The position numbers and the translations under genes were made by a program. This document shows positions 38,295-47,514 of a DNA stretch of 64,000 bases, piece after piece (position 1 is the first letter of the stretch; each line of letters begins with the position of its first letter). Location of the stretch: assembly GCA_019638275.1 (NCBI GenBank), contig JAHBUC010000002.1, positions 186,001 to 250,000 of the forward strand. The letters are read 5' to 3'. The notes beneath the pieces are model-generated. The model saw only the letters and a list, made by a program, of their open reading frames with translations, did not search any database and was not told the DNA's origin. The stretch is from Cyclobacteriaceae bacterium. GTDB taxonomy: Bacteria > Bacteroidota > Bacteroidia > Cytophagales > Cyclobacteriaceae.

Positions 38295-39488
38295 CTAACA
38301 CTTTTCGTAGACGACAGCCGCTCCCTGCCCCACCCCAATGCACATGGTAGCCACACCGTATTTTACATTCCGTCTTTTCATTTCGTGAATCAGGGTTGCG
38401 CTGATGCGTACGCCACTGCAACCAAGCGGATGACCGATGGCAATTGCGCCACCATTTACATTTACTATTTCGGGATTGATTTCAAGATCACGAACACAAG
38501 CCAGTGATTGTGACGCAAACGCTTCATTCAATTCAACCAAACCAATGTCGCTGATTTTTAATCCTGCACGCTTCAATGCTTTTTGAACTGCGGGCACAGG
38601 ACCAACACCCATGTAGGCCGGATCAACACCGGCAATGGCAAAAGACACAACCTTGGCGAGGGGCTTTAAGTTATACTTCTTCAAAGCTTCTTCACTTACT
38701 ATCAAACTGGCTGCAGCACCATCATTAATGCCCGAAGAATTTCCTGCTGTAACAGTACCTCCTTCTTTAAATGCCGGCTTCAATAAAGCAAGCTTATCCA
38801 ATGATGTTGCGCGTGGGTGTTCGTCTTTGGTAAAGTCAATTACTTCTTTTCCTTGCGAAACAGGAACAGGCACCAGTTCATCGTTAAATATTCCTGCTTC
38901 ATGCGCACGTTGGTATTTTTCCTGCGAAGCCAATCCAAATTTATCCTGTTCTTCGCGACTGATCTTCCATTTCTCCGCCACATTCTCGGCTGTTTCACCC
39001 ATCGAATACGGATGATATAATTTAGAAAGCTTTGAGTTGATAAACCGCCAGCCCATAGTCGTGTCGAACACTTCCGCTTTGCGTGAAAAAGGTTCCGTGG
39101 CTTTGGCCATCACAAAAGGCGCGCGACTCATGCTTTCCACGCCACCGGCAATGTACACATCCGCTTCACCCAACATCACAGCCCGCGAGGCATCCATAAT
39201 CGCCTGAAGTCCGGAGGCACATAAGCGATTAACCGTAACCCCACCTATTTCTTTGGGAAGCCCTGCCAACAGCAACGCCATGCGGGCCACATTCCGGTTG
39301 TCTTCACCGCTCTGATTGGCCGCACCAAACACTACATCTTCGATGGCGTTCACATCAACAGAAGGATTTCGTTCGATCAGTTTTTTTATAGCATGGGCGG
39401 CCAGGTCATCCGGGCGCACGGAAGCCAGCGTTCCACCATATTTTCCAATGGGGGTCCGGAGTATATCAACAATGTAGGCGCTTCTCAT
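38295..39488 (-). CDS. Acetyl-CoA acyltransferase (thiolase)
   Basis: A 397-residue thiolase, joining or cleaving acyl-CoA and acetyl-CoA. The nucleophilic Cys90 is in VNRLCASGLQAI. NEAFASQ, GGAIAIGHPLGCSG (catalytic His) and MCIGVGQG (second Cys) complete the active site. The ATG at 39488 (MRSAYIVDILRTPIGKYGG) is used; the longer TTG start adds two residues. Whether it works in beta-oxidation or in acetoacetyl-CoA synthesis cannot be told, since no other fatty-acid genes are adjacent. Confidence 0.95.
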   Translation of the reverse strand: MRSAYIVDILRTPIGKYGGTLASVRPDDLAAHAIKKLIERNPSVDVNAIEDVVFGAANQSGEDNRNVARMALLLAGLPKEIGGVTVNRLCASGLQAIMDASRAVMLGEADVYIAGGVESMSRAPFVMAKATEPFSRKAEVFDTTMGWRFINSKLSKLYHPYSMGETAENVAEKWKISREEQDKFGLASQEKYQRAHEAGIFNDELVPVPVSQGKEVIDFTKDEHPRATSLDKLALLKPAFKEGGTVTAGNSSGINDGAAASLIVSEEALKKYNLKPLAKVVSFAIAGVDPAYMGVGPVPAVQKALKRAGLKISDIGLVELNEAFASQSLACVRDLEINPEIVNVNGGAIAIGHPLGCSGVRISATLIHEMKRRNVKYGVATMCIGVGQGAAVVYEKC

Positions 39489-39557
39489 AATCAAATCAGG
39501 TTACATAAATCCTTGCCGTTGTTCAGAAATGCTTTAGGCAGAGGATGGTGGTTTTGC

Positions 39558-39565
39558 TATTTTTG
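39558..39565 (+). promoter_or_regulatory. Possible -7 element for the DUF4293 gene
   Basis: TATTTTTG at 39558-39565 matches TAnnTTTG and lies 25 nt before the start codon. The -33 side is weak (TTTA near 39533). Confidence 0.4.
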
Positions 39566-39590
39566 CCGACCAAGTTAAAGCAACCCATTT

Positions 39591-40040
39591 ATGTGGCAAA
39601 GAATTCAAACTGTATTTCTGGTAATAACCATTGTTTCACTACTTGTAGCCCTTGTACAACCCATTTGGCAAGTCCAGACTGGTGAAACAACGTTGGTGCT
39701 TACACCTTTCTACCTGCTCGAAAACACAACCTATTCATACTTACCCTATTCCGTAACGGCCATACTTGCGGTAGCGGCCATTACGATAGCCATCTTTACC
39801 ATCAGGCGTTTCGACAACCGTCAACTTCAAATAAAGCTGGGTGCATTAAACTCCTTAATTCTTGCGGGATTCATGGTGAGCGCAGTAATGTTCACCCACA
39901 AACTGATGGAGCAGCACCAGGGCACTACAGGAAAAGTATGGCTCATCCTTGCGGGAGTGGCAGTAATTTCAAACTGGTTGGCGATACGGTTTATTCGCAG
40001 GGATGAACGTATTGTAAAAGAATCGGATCGGCTGCGGTAA
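39591..40040 (+). CDS. DUF4293 membrane protein
   Basis: A 149-residue protein with four predicted membrane helices and the DUF4293 start MWQRIQTVFLVITIVSLLVA. The loop ETTLVLTPFYLLENTTYSYL faces outward or periplasmic. The C-terminus is basic (RFIRRDERIVKES). The family is restricted mainly to Bacteroidota and has no known function. It precedes the S41 protease by 16 nt, so the two are likely co-transcribed. Confidence 0.8.
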   Translation: MWQRIQTVFLVITIVSLLVALVQPIWQVQTGETTLVLTPFYLLENTTYSYLPYSVTAILAVAAITIAIFTIRRFDNRQLQIKLGALNSLILAGFMVSAVMFTHKLMEQHQGTTGKVWLILAGVAVISNWLAIRFIRRDERIVKESDRLR

Positions 40041-40056
40041 CCACTATCACCGGAAG

Positions 40057-42099
40057 ATGAGATTCTTGCTTCACCTTCTTTTACTACTTGCCTGCACAAC
40101 GACCTTTGGCCAATCGGGGCCATCATGCTGTAAGGAAGCAACAGATTTACTCACACTCATTCACAATAATCACGTTAGGGCAGCACAACCTGACAGCACT
40201 TTATCAAAAAAAGTATTCCGCGAAGTTTTTAACACACTCGACCCTGAAAAGAAATTTTTTTCGAAGCAGGACATTCAGCAACTCAACTCTTACGAAACCG
40301 CTCTGGTAAAGCAGTTCAGCAATAATGATCAGGTATTTCTTTCCGAACTAAATCGCCTTTACCTAAAACAACTTACTTCATACAAAACCTGGGTTGAACA
40401 AACACTGAAAACAAGTGTTGACTTTTCTGCCGCTGATTACCTGTCTGTTTTTCATTTCCGCGATGAAAGATCTAAAGACAACCGTGAATTGCTTGATCAT
40501 CGAAAACGCTTAATCAAGTATGACCTGCTGGAAGGAATGTTGAAACGACAGCAAGTAGATTCCACAAACAAGCCATTACTCGCTTTTGAAAAAGAAGTTC
40601 GGGGAGTTTTGCTTAAAAACGAGTTACAAGAACTTGAAAAGTTGTTGAATCCAAAAGAGGGTTTTGATAGAGCCATCATAACCTCATTATTAAAAGCCAT
40701 TGCCAAGGCATTCGATCCACACACACAATATTTTTCGCAAACCGATGCCGGAGAATTCAAAGCTTCCTTGTCGGATAATGCCCCTGACTTTGGTTTTGAA
40801 ATTGGTGAGAACGCTCGTGGTGAGATTGTGGTTGAGCGGGTGGTTCCGGGAGGGCCTGCCTGGAATACGAATGAAATTCACCAAGGCGATGTGCTGGAAG
40901 CCATGATTGATGAAGATGGTCACCGCATAGATTTTGCTTTTCGCGATGCAGAAGAAGTAAATGAAACCCTGCGCGCAGCTGACTTCACACAAGCTGAACT
41001 GATATTTCGAAAACCGGATGGTCAAACCAGGCAGGTTAAGCTGTTAAAAGAAAACCTGGAGCAGATTGAAAATATTGTGAAGGGCTTTGTGCTGAAAGGA
41101 AAACATACCCTTGGTTACATCAACTTGCCCGGGTTTTACACGCAGTGGGAAAACGAAACAGCAAAAGGCTGTGCCGAAGATGTTGCACGCGAACTGGTAA
41201 AGCTGAAAAAAGAAAACATTGAAGGATTAATACTTGATCTACGCTTTAATGGTGGCGGATCGCTTCATGAGGCATTGGGGCTTGCCGGTATTTTCATAGA
41301 TGTTGGTCCATTGATTTTATATCAGGAGAAGCAAGAGCCTGTAGTAACATTGAAAGACCTGAATAAAGGTACCATCTACGATGGCCCTCTTATCATAATG
41401 GTGAATGGCTTCAGTGCTTCTGCCTCGGAATTGCTGGCGGCTACGCTGCAAGATTATAACCGCGCACTAATTGTAGGATCAACAACATTTGGGAAAGGAA
41501 CCGGTCAGCAAATGTTGCCCTTTCCGGATAAACCTGGCGCTTCGCTTAAAGACTCAAAAGCAGTTTTGAAGGTAACAGCCGATAGATTATACCGGATTAC
41601 CGGCAAATCGTACCAACACAAAGGTGTTGAACCTGATCTTCGGTTGGTAGACATCACCGCCTCCATTCCCGAACGAGAGAGTTTGTATGAAAACAGCCTG
41701 CTCCCCGATTCTGTGATTAAAAAAATCTATTACACCCCATTGCCCACAGTATCCATAAAGCCTTTGATTGAAACCAGCGCAAAACGGCAGCAAGTATCTG
41801 CACAGTTTAAAATGGTGAATGCTATGACGGAAGAATTGCTGAAACCAATACCGCTGAAAGCTGATGAATACCTGAAATACAAAACTTCTCTGGAAAACTA
41901 CTACAATGAATTTGATCTGCTGAAGAGTGAACAAAAACTTTTTGTGGCCAATCCCCTCGCTTTTGATGCTTCGGTTTTAAAAATGGACGGCTACAAGAAA
42001 GAACAGCTCGAAAAATTTGCACATCAACTCGAAGAAAGTATTTATCTTACTGAAACATTTCAGATCATGTGTGATTATATCGCACTAAAGAAAAAATAA
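40057..42099 (+). CDS. S41-family C-terminal processing peptidase
   Basis: A 680-residue periplasmic tail-specific protease (Prc/CtpA type). A signal peptide (MRFLLHLLLLLACTTTFG) leads into a helical N-terminal domain. The PDZ domain is around residues 235-330 (FGFEIGENARGEIVVERVVP). The peptidase core has LDLRFNGGGSLHEALGLAG, the catalytic Ser in GFSASASELLAA and the catalytic Lys in STTFGKGTGQQ, the Ser-Lys dyad of S41. The C-terminal part is long and helical, as in Prc. It is followed by an exported helical protein 2 nt downstream. Confidence 0.95.
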   Translation: MRFLLHLLLLLACTTTFGQSGPSCCKEATDLLTLIHNNHVRAAQPDSTLSKKVFREVFNTLDPEKKFFSKQDIQQLNSYETALVKQFSNNDQVFLSELNRLYLKQLTSYKTWVEQTLKTSVDFSAADYLSVFHFRDERSKDNRELLDHRKRLIKYDLLEGMLKRQQVDSTNKPLLAFEKEVRGVLLKNELQELEKLLNPKEGFDRAIITSLLKAIAKAFDPHTQYFSQTDAGEFKASLSDNAPDFGFEIGENARGEIVVERVVPGGPAWNTNEIHQGDVLEAMIDEDGHRIDFAFRDAEEVNETLRAADFTQAELIFRKPDGQTRQVKLLKENLEQIENIVKGFVLKGKHTLGYINLPGFYTQWENETAKGCAEDVARELVKLKKENIEGLILDLRFNGGGSLHEALGLAGIFIDVGPLILYQEKQEPVVTLKDLNKGTIYDGPLIIMVNGFSASASELLAATLQDYNRALIVGSTTFGKGTGQQMLPFPDKPGASLKDSKAVLKVTADRLYRITGKSYQHKGVEPDLRLVDITASIPERESLYENSLLPDSVIKKIYYTPLPTVSIKPLIETSAKRQQVSAQFKMVNAMTEELLKPIPLKADEYLKYKTSLENYYNEFDLLKSEQKLFVANPLAFDASVLKMDGYKKEQLEKFAHQLEESIYLTETFQIMCDYIALKKK

Positions 42100-42101
42100 A
42101 C

Positions 42102-43136
42102 ATGATGAATCGTCTATTCGGGTTGCTGATGGCATTCTGCCTGGCAACACCACTCTTTGCTCAGCAAACAGCCGAAGCCGTTCAATACCTGGAGGCCATC
42201 GGCAAGGAATTTCAAGCGGTTTCCAAAAATATGATGAGCTACACCAGTGCAGCCGCCCACGGTAAAGGTGCCCGAAAGGTGGAAAAGAAACGCCAGGAGT
42301 TATTAAGCCAGATTAAAGAAGCTGAACGCAACTTGAGGCGCATGAAACCCTTTCAAAACGATGCATCTCTTCGCGATACCGTTGTGCTCTATTTCAACAT
42401 GGCACATAGTGTATTGAGTGAGGACTTCGGTAAAATAATTGATTTGGAAGATGTAGCGGAACAATCGTATGATGCCATGGAAGCCTACTTGCTGGCCAAA
42501 GAATTGGCCAGCGAAAAACTGGATCAGGCTTCTGAAATGGTGTCGCGTGAGCAGGATAAGTTTACAGCAGTGCATAACATCAAAATTGTTGAAAACACTT
42601 CCAAGCTGAGCCAGAAGCTGGAGGCCTCCGGAAAAGTGATTAAGTACTACAATGAAATTTACCTGATCTTTTTTAAAAGCTATAAAGACGAAGTGTACTT
42701 AATGGATGCGCTTCAACAAGGCGATGTCAATCAAAAAGAGCAAACTAAAAATGCATTGTTAAACAGTGCTACAGCGGGTTTGCAAAAACTCGGACCAATA
42801 TCTCCCTTTAAAGGTGATGCTTCATTAAAAGCGGCATGCCAGCAGTTGCTTAATTTTTACAAACAGGAGGCGTCAACAGGCATACCTCAGGTTATTGACT
42901 TTGATCTGAAAAAAGAAAATTTTGAAAAAATAAAGAAGGCCTTTGATGCCAAGCGACCTAACGAACGCACCCAGGCCGATGTGGATCTCTATAACAAAAC
43001 CGTAAAAGAGTACAATGAGGCGGTGAACAAAGTTAATGTAGTGCACAACGACCTGAACAAAAAGCGCACGCAGGCCCTTGATCAATGGAATAAGATGACG
43101 GATCAGTTTCTTTCCCGGCATGTGCCTCGGTATTGA
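42102..43136 (+). CDS. Exported helical protein of unknown function
   Basis: A 344-residue protein with a signal peptide (NRLFGLLMAFCLATPLFAQ). The rest is almost entirely charged helix with heptad-like stretches (KKRQELLSQIKEAERNLRRM, LEASGKVIKYYNEIYLIF). No catalytic motif is visible. It resembles the helical surface proteins named LIC11966 in some annotations, but this is from memory and weak. It begins 2 nt after the S41 peptidase stop, so it may be a substrate or partner. Confidence 0.68.
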   Translation: MMNRLFGLLMAFCLATPLFAQQTAEAVQYLEAIGKEFQAVSKNMMSYTSAAAHGKGARKVEKKRQELLSQIKEAERNLRRMKPFQNDASLRDTVVLYFNMAHSVLSEDFGKIIDLEDVAEQSYDAMEAYLLAKELASEKLDQASEMVSREQDKFTAVHNIKIVENTSKLSQKLEASGKVIKYYNEIYLIFFKSYKDEVYLMDALQQGDVNQKEQTKNALLNSATAGLQKLGPISPFKGDASLKAACQQLLNFYKQEASTGIPQVIDFDLKKENFEKIKKAFDAKRPNERTQADVDLYNKTVKEYNEAVNKVNVVHNDLNKKRTQALDQWNKMTDQFLSRHVPRY

Positions 43137-43177
43137 TCTGCCAACCTGTCACCCTAACTCCTTTGGAATAACTTTTG

Positions 43178-43207
43178 AATCCCTGCCCCGCGCAGGGATT
43201 TTTATTG
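43178..43207 (+). terminator. Intrinsic terminator before htpG
   Basis: AATCCCTGC (43178-43186), loop CCCGC, GCAGGGATT (43192-43200), then TTTATT. A 9-bp perfect stem ends the S41/helical protein unit. Confidence 0.85.
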
Positions 43208-43250
43208 TTCCTGCCCATTTTTTAACCCAAAAACTGAAAATTTATACACT

Positions 43251-45149
43251 ATGGCAGCCGTAAAGGAAAAAGGTACCATCTCCATCCATACCGAGAACAT
43301 CTTCCCCATCATTAAAAAGTTTCTCTACTCCGACCATGAAATTTTTCTCCGCGAGTTGGTGAGCAATGCAGTGGATGCCACGCAAAAACTGAAAAAACTC
43401 AGCTCCCTTGGTGAGTTTAATGGCGAACTGGGCGATTTGAAAATCGAGGTAAGTTTCGATAAGAAGAAAAAGACCATTACCGTTAGCGACAAGGGCATTG
43501 GCATGTCGGCTGATGAGATAAAAAAATACATTAACCAAATTGCCTTTTCGGGCGCTACCGAATTTGTTGAAAAGTTCAAGGACAAAACCGATGCAAAAGA
43601 CATCATCGGAAAATTTGGGTTGGGCTTTTACTCTGCCTTTATGGTGGCTGATAAAGTTGAGGTGATTTCGAAATCGTACAAAGAAGAAAGCGAAGCAGCC
43701 AAGTGGACCTGCGATGGCTCAACTGAATTTGAAATCGGTGCGGCCAAAAAAGAAACCCGTGGTACAGATGTTGTCCTCCACATTAATGCCAACTCAGAAG
43801 AATTTCTGGATGAATTCCGTTTAAAAGGTATTCTCGAAAAATACTGCAAGTTCCTGCCGGTTGAAATCAAGTTTGGAACGAAAGAAGAAAGTGTAGAAGA
43901 CGGTGAAGATAAAGACGGAAAGAAAAAGTATAAGTCGGTTACCGTTGATCGCATCATCAACAACACCCAACCGATCTGGACGAAATCACCCAATGATTTA
44001 AAGGACGAAGATTACCTGAAATTTTACAAAGAACTTTATCCGTTCAGTGAAGACCCGCTGTTCTGGATCCACCTGAATGTGGATTATCCGTTCAACCTCA
44101 CCGGTGTGCTTTACTTCCCCAAGGTGAAAAACGATTTCGAAATCCAGAAAAATAAAATTCAGCTCTACTCGCGCCAGGTTTTCATCACCGATGAGGTGAA
44201 AGATGTGGTGCCCGATTTCCTCATGCTGCTACACGGAGTGCTCGATTCACCGGATATTCCGTTGAACGTATCGCGCAGTTATTTACAAAGCGATGCCAAC
44301 GTAAAGAAGATCAGTCAGCACATAACCAAAAAAGTAGCCGACAAGCTTCAGGATCTATTCAAGAAGGATCGCAAGGATTTTGAAAAGAAATGGGATGACA
44401 TCAACATCTTTGTAAAATACGGCATCATCAGCGATGAAAAATTCTATGATCGCGCCAAGGATTTTTCACTTTTCAAAAATGTGGACAATCAATATTTCAC
44501 ATTTGATGAATACAAAGAGAAAGTAAAACCGAACCAAACCGATAAAGAAAAGCAACTGGTTTACCTCTACGCTTCAGATGCCGGCAAGCAGCACAGTTTT
44601 ATTGAATCGGCTAAAAATAAGGCTTACGATGTTTTGTTGCTGGATGGCATTCTCGATAATCACTTCATCAACACGCTCGAACAAAAACTGGAAAAAACCC
44701 AAATCAAACGCGTAGACAGCGAAACTGCTGATAAGCTTATCGATAAAGATGAGAAAACAGAAAGCGTGCTGAGCAACGATGAGAAAGAGCAGGTAAAGGG
44801 CATCTTTGAAAAAGCCATTAACAACACCAACATGACCGTTGCCGTTGAGGCCATGGCTACCGATGATTTTCCAGTGGTGATTACCATGAGCGAATTTATG
44901 CGCAGGATGAAAGACATGGCCAAAATGGGCGGTGGCGGTTACGCCTTTATGGGCAGCATGCCCGACAGCTATGCAGTAACCGTGAATGGCAACCACAGCA
45001 TTGTGCAGAAAATAATAAAAGCTGAAACTGAAGAGCAGAAAATCAAGTTGGCCAAGCAGGCTTATGACCTTGCGTTGCTCTCTCAAAATATGCTGACCGG
45101 TGCTGACCTGACTAATTTTATTAAGCGTAGTGTGGAGTTTGTAGCATAA
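43251..45149 (+). CDS. htpG: Molecular chaperone HtpG (Hsp90)
   Basis: A 632-residue cytoplasmic Hsp90. The ATPase domain reads YSDHEIFLRELVSNAVDATQ with the catalytic Glu and the Asn of the Bergerat fold, then VSDKGIGMSADEI and GKFGLGFYSAFMVADKV. The middle domain has the loop with VSRSYLQSDANVKKI. The C-terminal dimerisation domain is present but short. The length is typical. Confidence 0.97.
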   Translation: MAAVKEKGTISIHTENIFPIIKKFLYSDHEIFLRELVSNAVDATQKLKKLSSLGEFNGELGDLKIEVSFDKKKKTITVSDKGIGMSADEIKKYINQIAFSGATEFVEKFKDKTDAKDIIGKFGLGFYSAFMVADKVEVISKSYKEESEAAKWTCDGSTEFEIGAAKKETRGTDVVLHINANSEEFLDEFRLKGILEKYCKFLPVEIKFGTKEESVEDGEDKDGKKKYKSVTVDRIINNTQPIWTKSPNDLKDEDYLKFYKELYPFSEDPLFWIHLNVDYPFNLTGVLYFPKVKNDFEIQKNKIQLYSRQVFITDEVKDVVPDFLMLLHGVLDSPDIPLNVSRSYLQSDANVKKISQHITKKVADKLQDLFKKDRKDFEKKWDDINIFVKYGIISDEKFYDRAKDFSLFKNVDNQYFTFDEYKEKVKPNQTDKEKQLVYLYASDAGKQHSFIESAKNKAYDVLLLDGILDNHFINTLEQKLEKTQIKRVDSETADKLIDKDEKTESVLSNDEKEQVKGIFEKAINNTNMTVAVEAMATDDFPVVITMSEFMRRMKDMAKMGGGGYAFMGSMPDSYAVTVNGNHSIVQKIIKAETEEQKIKLAKQAYDLALLSQNMLTGADLTNFIKRSVEFVA

Positions 45150-45160
45150 AGCCTACACCT

Positions 45161-45210
45161 AATTCCTCCCCCTGACAGGGGGAGGTGTCCGTAGGACGGA
45201 GGGGGTAATT
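45161..45210. repeat. REP-like GC-rich palindrome after htpG
   Basis: CCTCCCCCTGACAGGGGGAGG (45165-45185) is a perfect hairpin. A small GTCC-GTA-GGAC hairpin follows (45187-45197), and GGGGGTAATT closes the element as an inverted copy of AATTcCTCCCCC at its start. Very similar elements are, from memory, dispersed in many bacterial genomes. Confidence 0.75.
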
Positions 45211-45258
45211 GCGATTTTGGCTATACTTTTTCAATTTTAGCATCGTTTTTAAAAGCGT

Positions 45259-46074
45259 ATGCGCGTAAAGCTTCTTCTTTTAACCGGATTGTTTGCTCTG
45301 ACAGGCACTTCCCTGCTTGCCCAGGAAGAAGAGCAGGACCGTATGTTTATGATCGACACCCCGGTAAACCTCGACTTTGAAAAGGAAGAAGAGCCGATCA
45401 ATACTCCGAAAAAGAAGAAGGTAAAGAAGAAAGTTTTTTACGGTATCAAAACCAAGAAAGGCTTTTCGCGAAAAGGGGTTGGTGAACGCACCGTGTACGA
45501 AAACTTCTACTACCTGAAAAAACCGGAACTGCCTGAAACCCTGGTGCGCGACATTTACTACTACGACTTTGCCCGCAGGGAAATTGTACGTACCAGTCGG
45601 TTCGATCCGAAGAAAGGCGTGTTGGTTCATGGGCCATATAAGAAAACACAAAACAATGTGATCCTGGAAACCGGTATCTTTTACAAAGGCACCAAACACG
45701 GTCGGTGGATGAAGTATAACCGCGACAGTACGCTTACGGACAAAGAAAAATATTTCCGAGGTTGGCCGCGCGAATCCATGATCAGTTATTACGATCCGGT
45801 GGAGCGCAAGAAACCGAAAGAAATCATTCCCATCGAGTTCGGAGAGAAGGAAGGCAACTACTATATGTTTTTTGAAAACGGACAAGTTGCCGTTACCGGT
45901 GAATACCGATGGGATCAGCGCGTAGGGGATTGGTATGAGTATTATCCAAGCGGTCGCAGAAAGAAATTAATAGCCTACCCAAAAGAACCCTTCGATAAAA
46001 ATGTAGTTCCCTTTATAAAAGTTGAGTGGAGCGATAAGGGTAGAGAAATTTATCGGAATAATAAGGGCGGTTGA
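45259..46074 (+). CDS. Exported YwqK/MORN-like repeat protein
   Basis: A 271-residue protein with a signal peptide (MRVKLLLLTGLFALTGTSLL, then AQEEEQ). A lysine-rich stretch (TPKKKKVKKKVFYGIKTKKG) follows. The second half has tandem MORN-like units: GIFYKGTKHGRWMKYNRDST, EGNYYMFFENGQVAVTGEYR and RVGDWYEYYPSGRRKKLIAY. These are shared with proteins often named YwqK antitoxins, but there is no toxin partner here, so that name is not adopted. It is probably an envelope protein of unknown role. Confidence 0.72.
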   Translation: MRVKLLLLTGLFALTGTSLLAQEEEQDRMFMIDTPVNLDFEKEEEPINTPKKKKVKKKVFYGIKTKKGFSRKGVGERTVYENFYYLKKPELPETLVRDIYYYDFARREIVRTSRFDPKKGVLVHGPYKKTQNNVILETGIFYKGTKHGRWMKYNRDSTLTDKEKYFRGWPRESMISYYDPVERKKPKEIIPIEFGEKEGNYYMFFENGQVAVTGEYRWDQRVGDWYEYYPSGRRKKLIAYPKEPFDKNVVPFIKVEWSDKGREIYRNNKGG

Positions 46075-46083
46075 TTACGCATC

Positions 46084-46434
46084 TTAATTAATCGCATCCT
46101 CAAAATGCCTGATCTCGGGCGGGTTGCCCAGCTTCACAGAAATAATATCAAACCGGATGTGCCCGTGCCAGTCGTTGGCAAAAATGTACGCTTCTGCCGC
46201 TTCAAAAATTTTTCTTCCCTTCTTAAAATCTACAAACGATTCCGGCTCACCAAATGCGCTTGAACTGCGAGCCTTCACCTCTACAAACAGCAACCAGTTT
46301 TCCTTCTGAACAATCAGGTCAATCTCAGCATGCTTGTGGCGAAAGTTACGCGCCACAATCCGGTAACCCTTTTGCTCCAGGTACGCAGCTGCAAGGTCTT
46401 CACCCTTTTTTCCGATGGCGGCCTTATCCGACAT
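46084..46434 (-). CDS. YraN (UPF0102) family nuclease-like protein
   Basis: A 116-residue protein of the UPF0102 family, with an endonuclease-like fold. The motifs GEDLAAAYLEQKGYRIVARN, EIDLIVQKENWLLFVEVKAR and the conserved D, E and K (in AEIDLIV and VEVKAR) are the putative metal centre. It is convergent with the YwqK-like gene, with 9 nt between them. Function is unproven. Confidence 0.93.
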   Translation of the reverse strand: MSDKAAIGKKGEDLAAAYLEQKGYRIVARNFRHKHAEIDLIVQKENWLLFVEVKARSSSAFGEPESFVDFKKGRKIFEAAEAYIFANDWHGHIRFDIISVKLGNPPEIRHFEDAIN

Positions 46435-46482
46435 AAATGTTACAATTCCGTTATCAGCATTCTAATTTCATGCATTAAGTAA

Positions 46483-46490
46483 TACCTTTG
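46483..46490 (+). promoter_or_regulatory. Possible -7 element for the sugar isomerase operon
   Basis: TACCTTTG matches TAnnTTTG perfectly and lies 16 nt before the ATG at 46507. No TTG occurs at the expected -33 position, so this is only partial support. Confidence 0.4.
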
Positions 46491-46506
46491 ATGTGAATTT
46501 AGAATT

Positions 46507-47514
46507 ATGTCCGCAACAAAGAAATACATTGAAAGCTTTACCCGCCAGTTGGCCGAGGCGCTGAAAATAAGTGAGTCTATTGACCTGGTACGCCCGGGCA
46601 GCGACATCCGAAATGTGGTAATAGCCGGAATGGGCGGATCGGGCATTGGCGCCAACCTGGTGGAGTCGCTCACCTTTGGCCGGATTCCCATTCCGATAAC
46701 GGTGTGCAAGAGTTACAACATCCCCCAGTTTGTTAGTCCGCATACGTTGTTTATTGCCAGCAGTTACAGCGGCAACACCGAGGAAACCATTGCCGCGTTA
46801 AACAAAGCGTTGCTGAAACGCGCGCACGTAATTGCTGTCGCTTCGGGTGGTAAACTGATTGACATCGCGCGCGAGTACAATTTGTTTTATATCCAGTTGC
46901 CGGCAGGTTCAGATAGTCCACGTGCCATGCTTGCCTACAACATGATTGCATTGCTTTCGGTGTTGTATCATACCGGGCTGATCGGATCGACCTATATTAA
47001 AGAAACAGAGAATGCCATCCAGTTTTTGGATCGTGGGGAGAAGGGCATTCAAAACGAAGCCGAGCTGATTGCGCGGAAACTGAAAGGTAAATTACCGGTG
47101 ATCTATTGCGACAACCGACTGTACGCGATGGCTTTGCGTTTTCAACAACAGTTAAATGAAAACGCCAAACACCTGGCACATATCAATACGTTTCCGGAAA
47201 TGAACCACAACGAACTGGTAGGTTGGCAATTTCCTGAAAACCTGATGCCGATGCTCCAGGTAATCTATATGTATTCCGATCACGATCATGAGCGTGTGGA
47301 AAAGCGTATGGAAATCTGCCGCAATCTTTTTGAGAAACGATCGAACCCGATTATTGATGTAGTTGGTGAAGGCGCTTCTCTGCTCGAACAATACTACTAC
47401 CTCATTCACCTTACGGATTGGGTATCCTTTTACCTGGCCAAAGAAAACGGTGTAGAGCCCGACCCAATTGAATCAATTAATTATTTAAAGGGGGAACTGG
47501 ATAAAATAAAGTGA
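46507..47514 (+). CDS. Bifunctional phosphoglucose/phosphomannose isomerase
   Basis: A 335-residue SIS-domain isomerase interconverting glucose 6-phosphate, mannose 6-phosphate and fructose 6-phosphate. The SIS loops are IAGMGGSGIGANLVESL and FIASSYSGNTEETIAALNKA. The C-terminal domain has FPEMNHNELVGWQFPENL, the family's catalytic Glu-Asn-His region. It is shorter than classical PGI. It overlaps lipB by 4 nt and heads a coupled four-gene run. Confidence 0.93.
   Translation: MSATKKYIESFTRQLAEALKISESIDLVRPGSDIRNVVIAGMGGSGIGANLVESLTFGRIPIPITVCKSYNIPQFVSPHTLFIASSYSGNTEETIAALNKALLKRAHVIAVASGGKLIDIAREYNLFYIQLPAGSDSPRAMLAYNMIALLSVLYHTGLIGSTYIKETENAIQFLDRGEKGIQNEAELIARKLKGKLPVIYCDNRLYAMALRFQQQLNENAKHLAHINTFPEMNHNELVGWQFPENLMPMLQVIYMYSDHDHERVEKRMEICRNLFEKRSNPIIDVVGEGASLLEQYYYLIHLTDWVSFYLAKENGVEPDPIESINYLKGELDKIK

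Noticed and set aside
45259..46074. YwqK antitoxin of a toxin-antitoxin system
   Set aside because: The MORN-like repeats and a signal peptide are present, but there is no toxin-like partner next to it.
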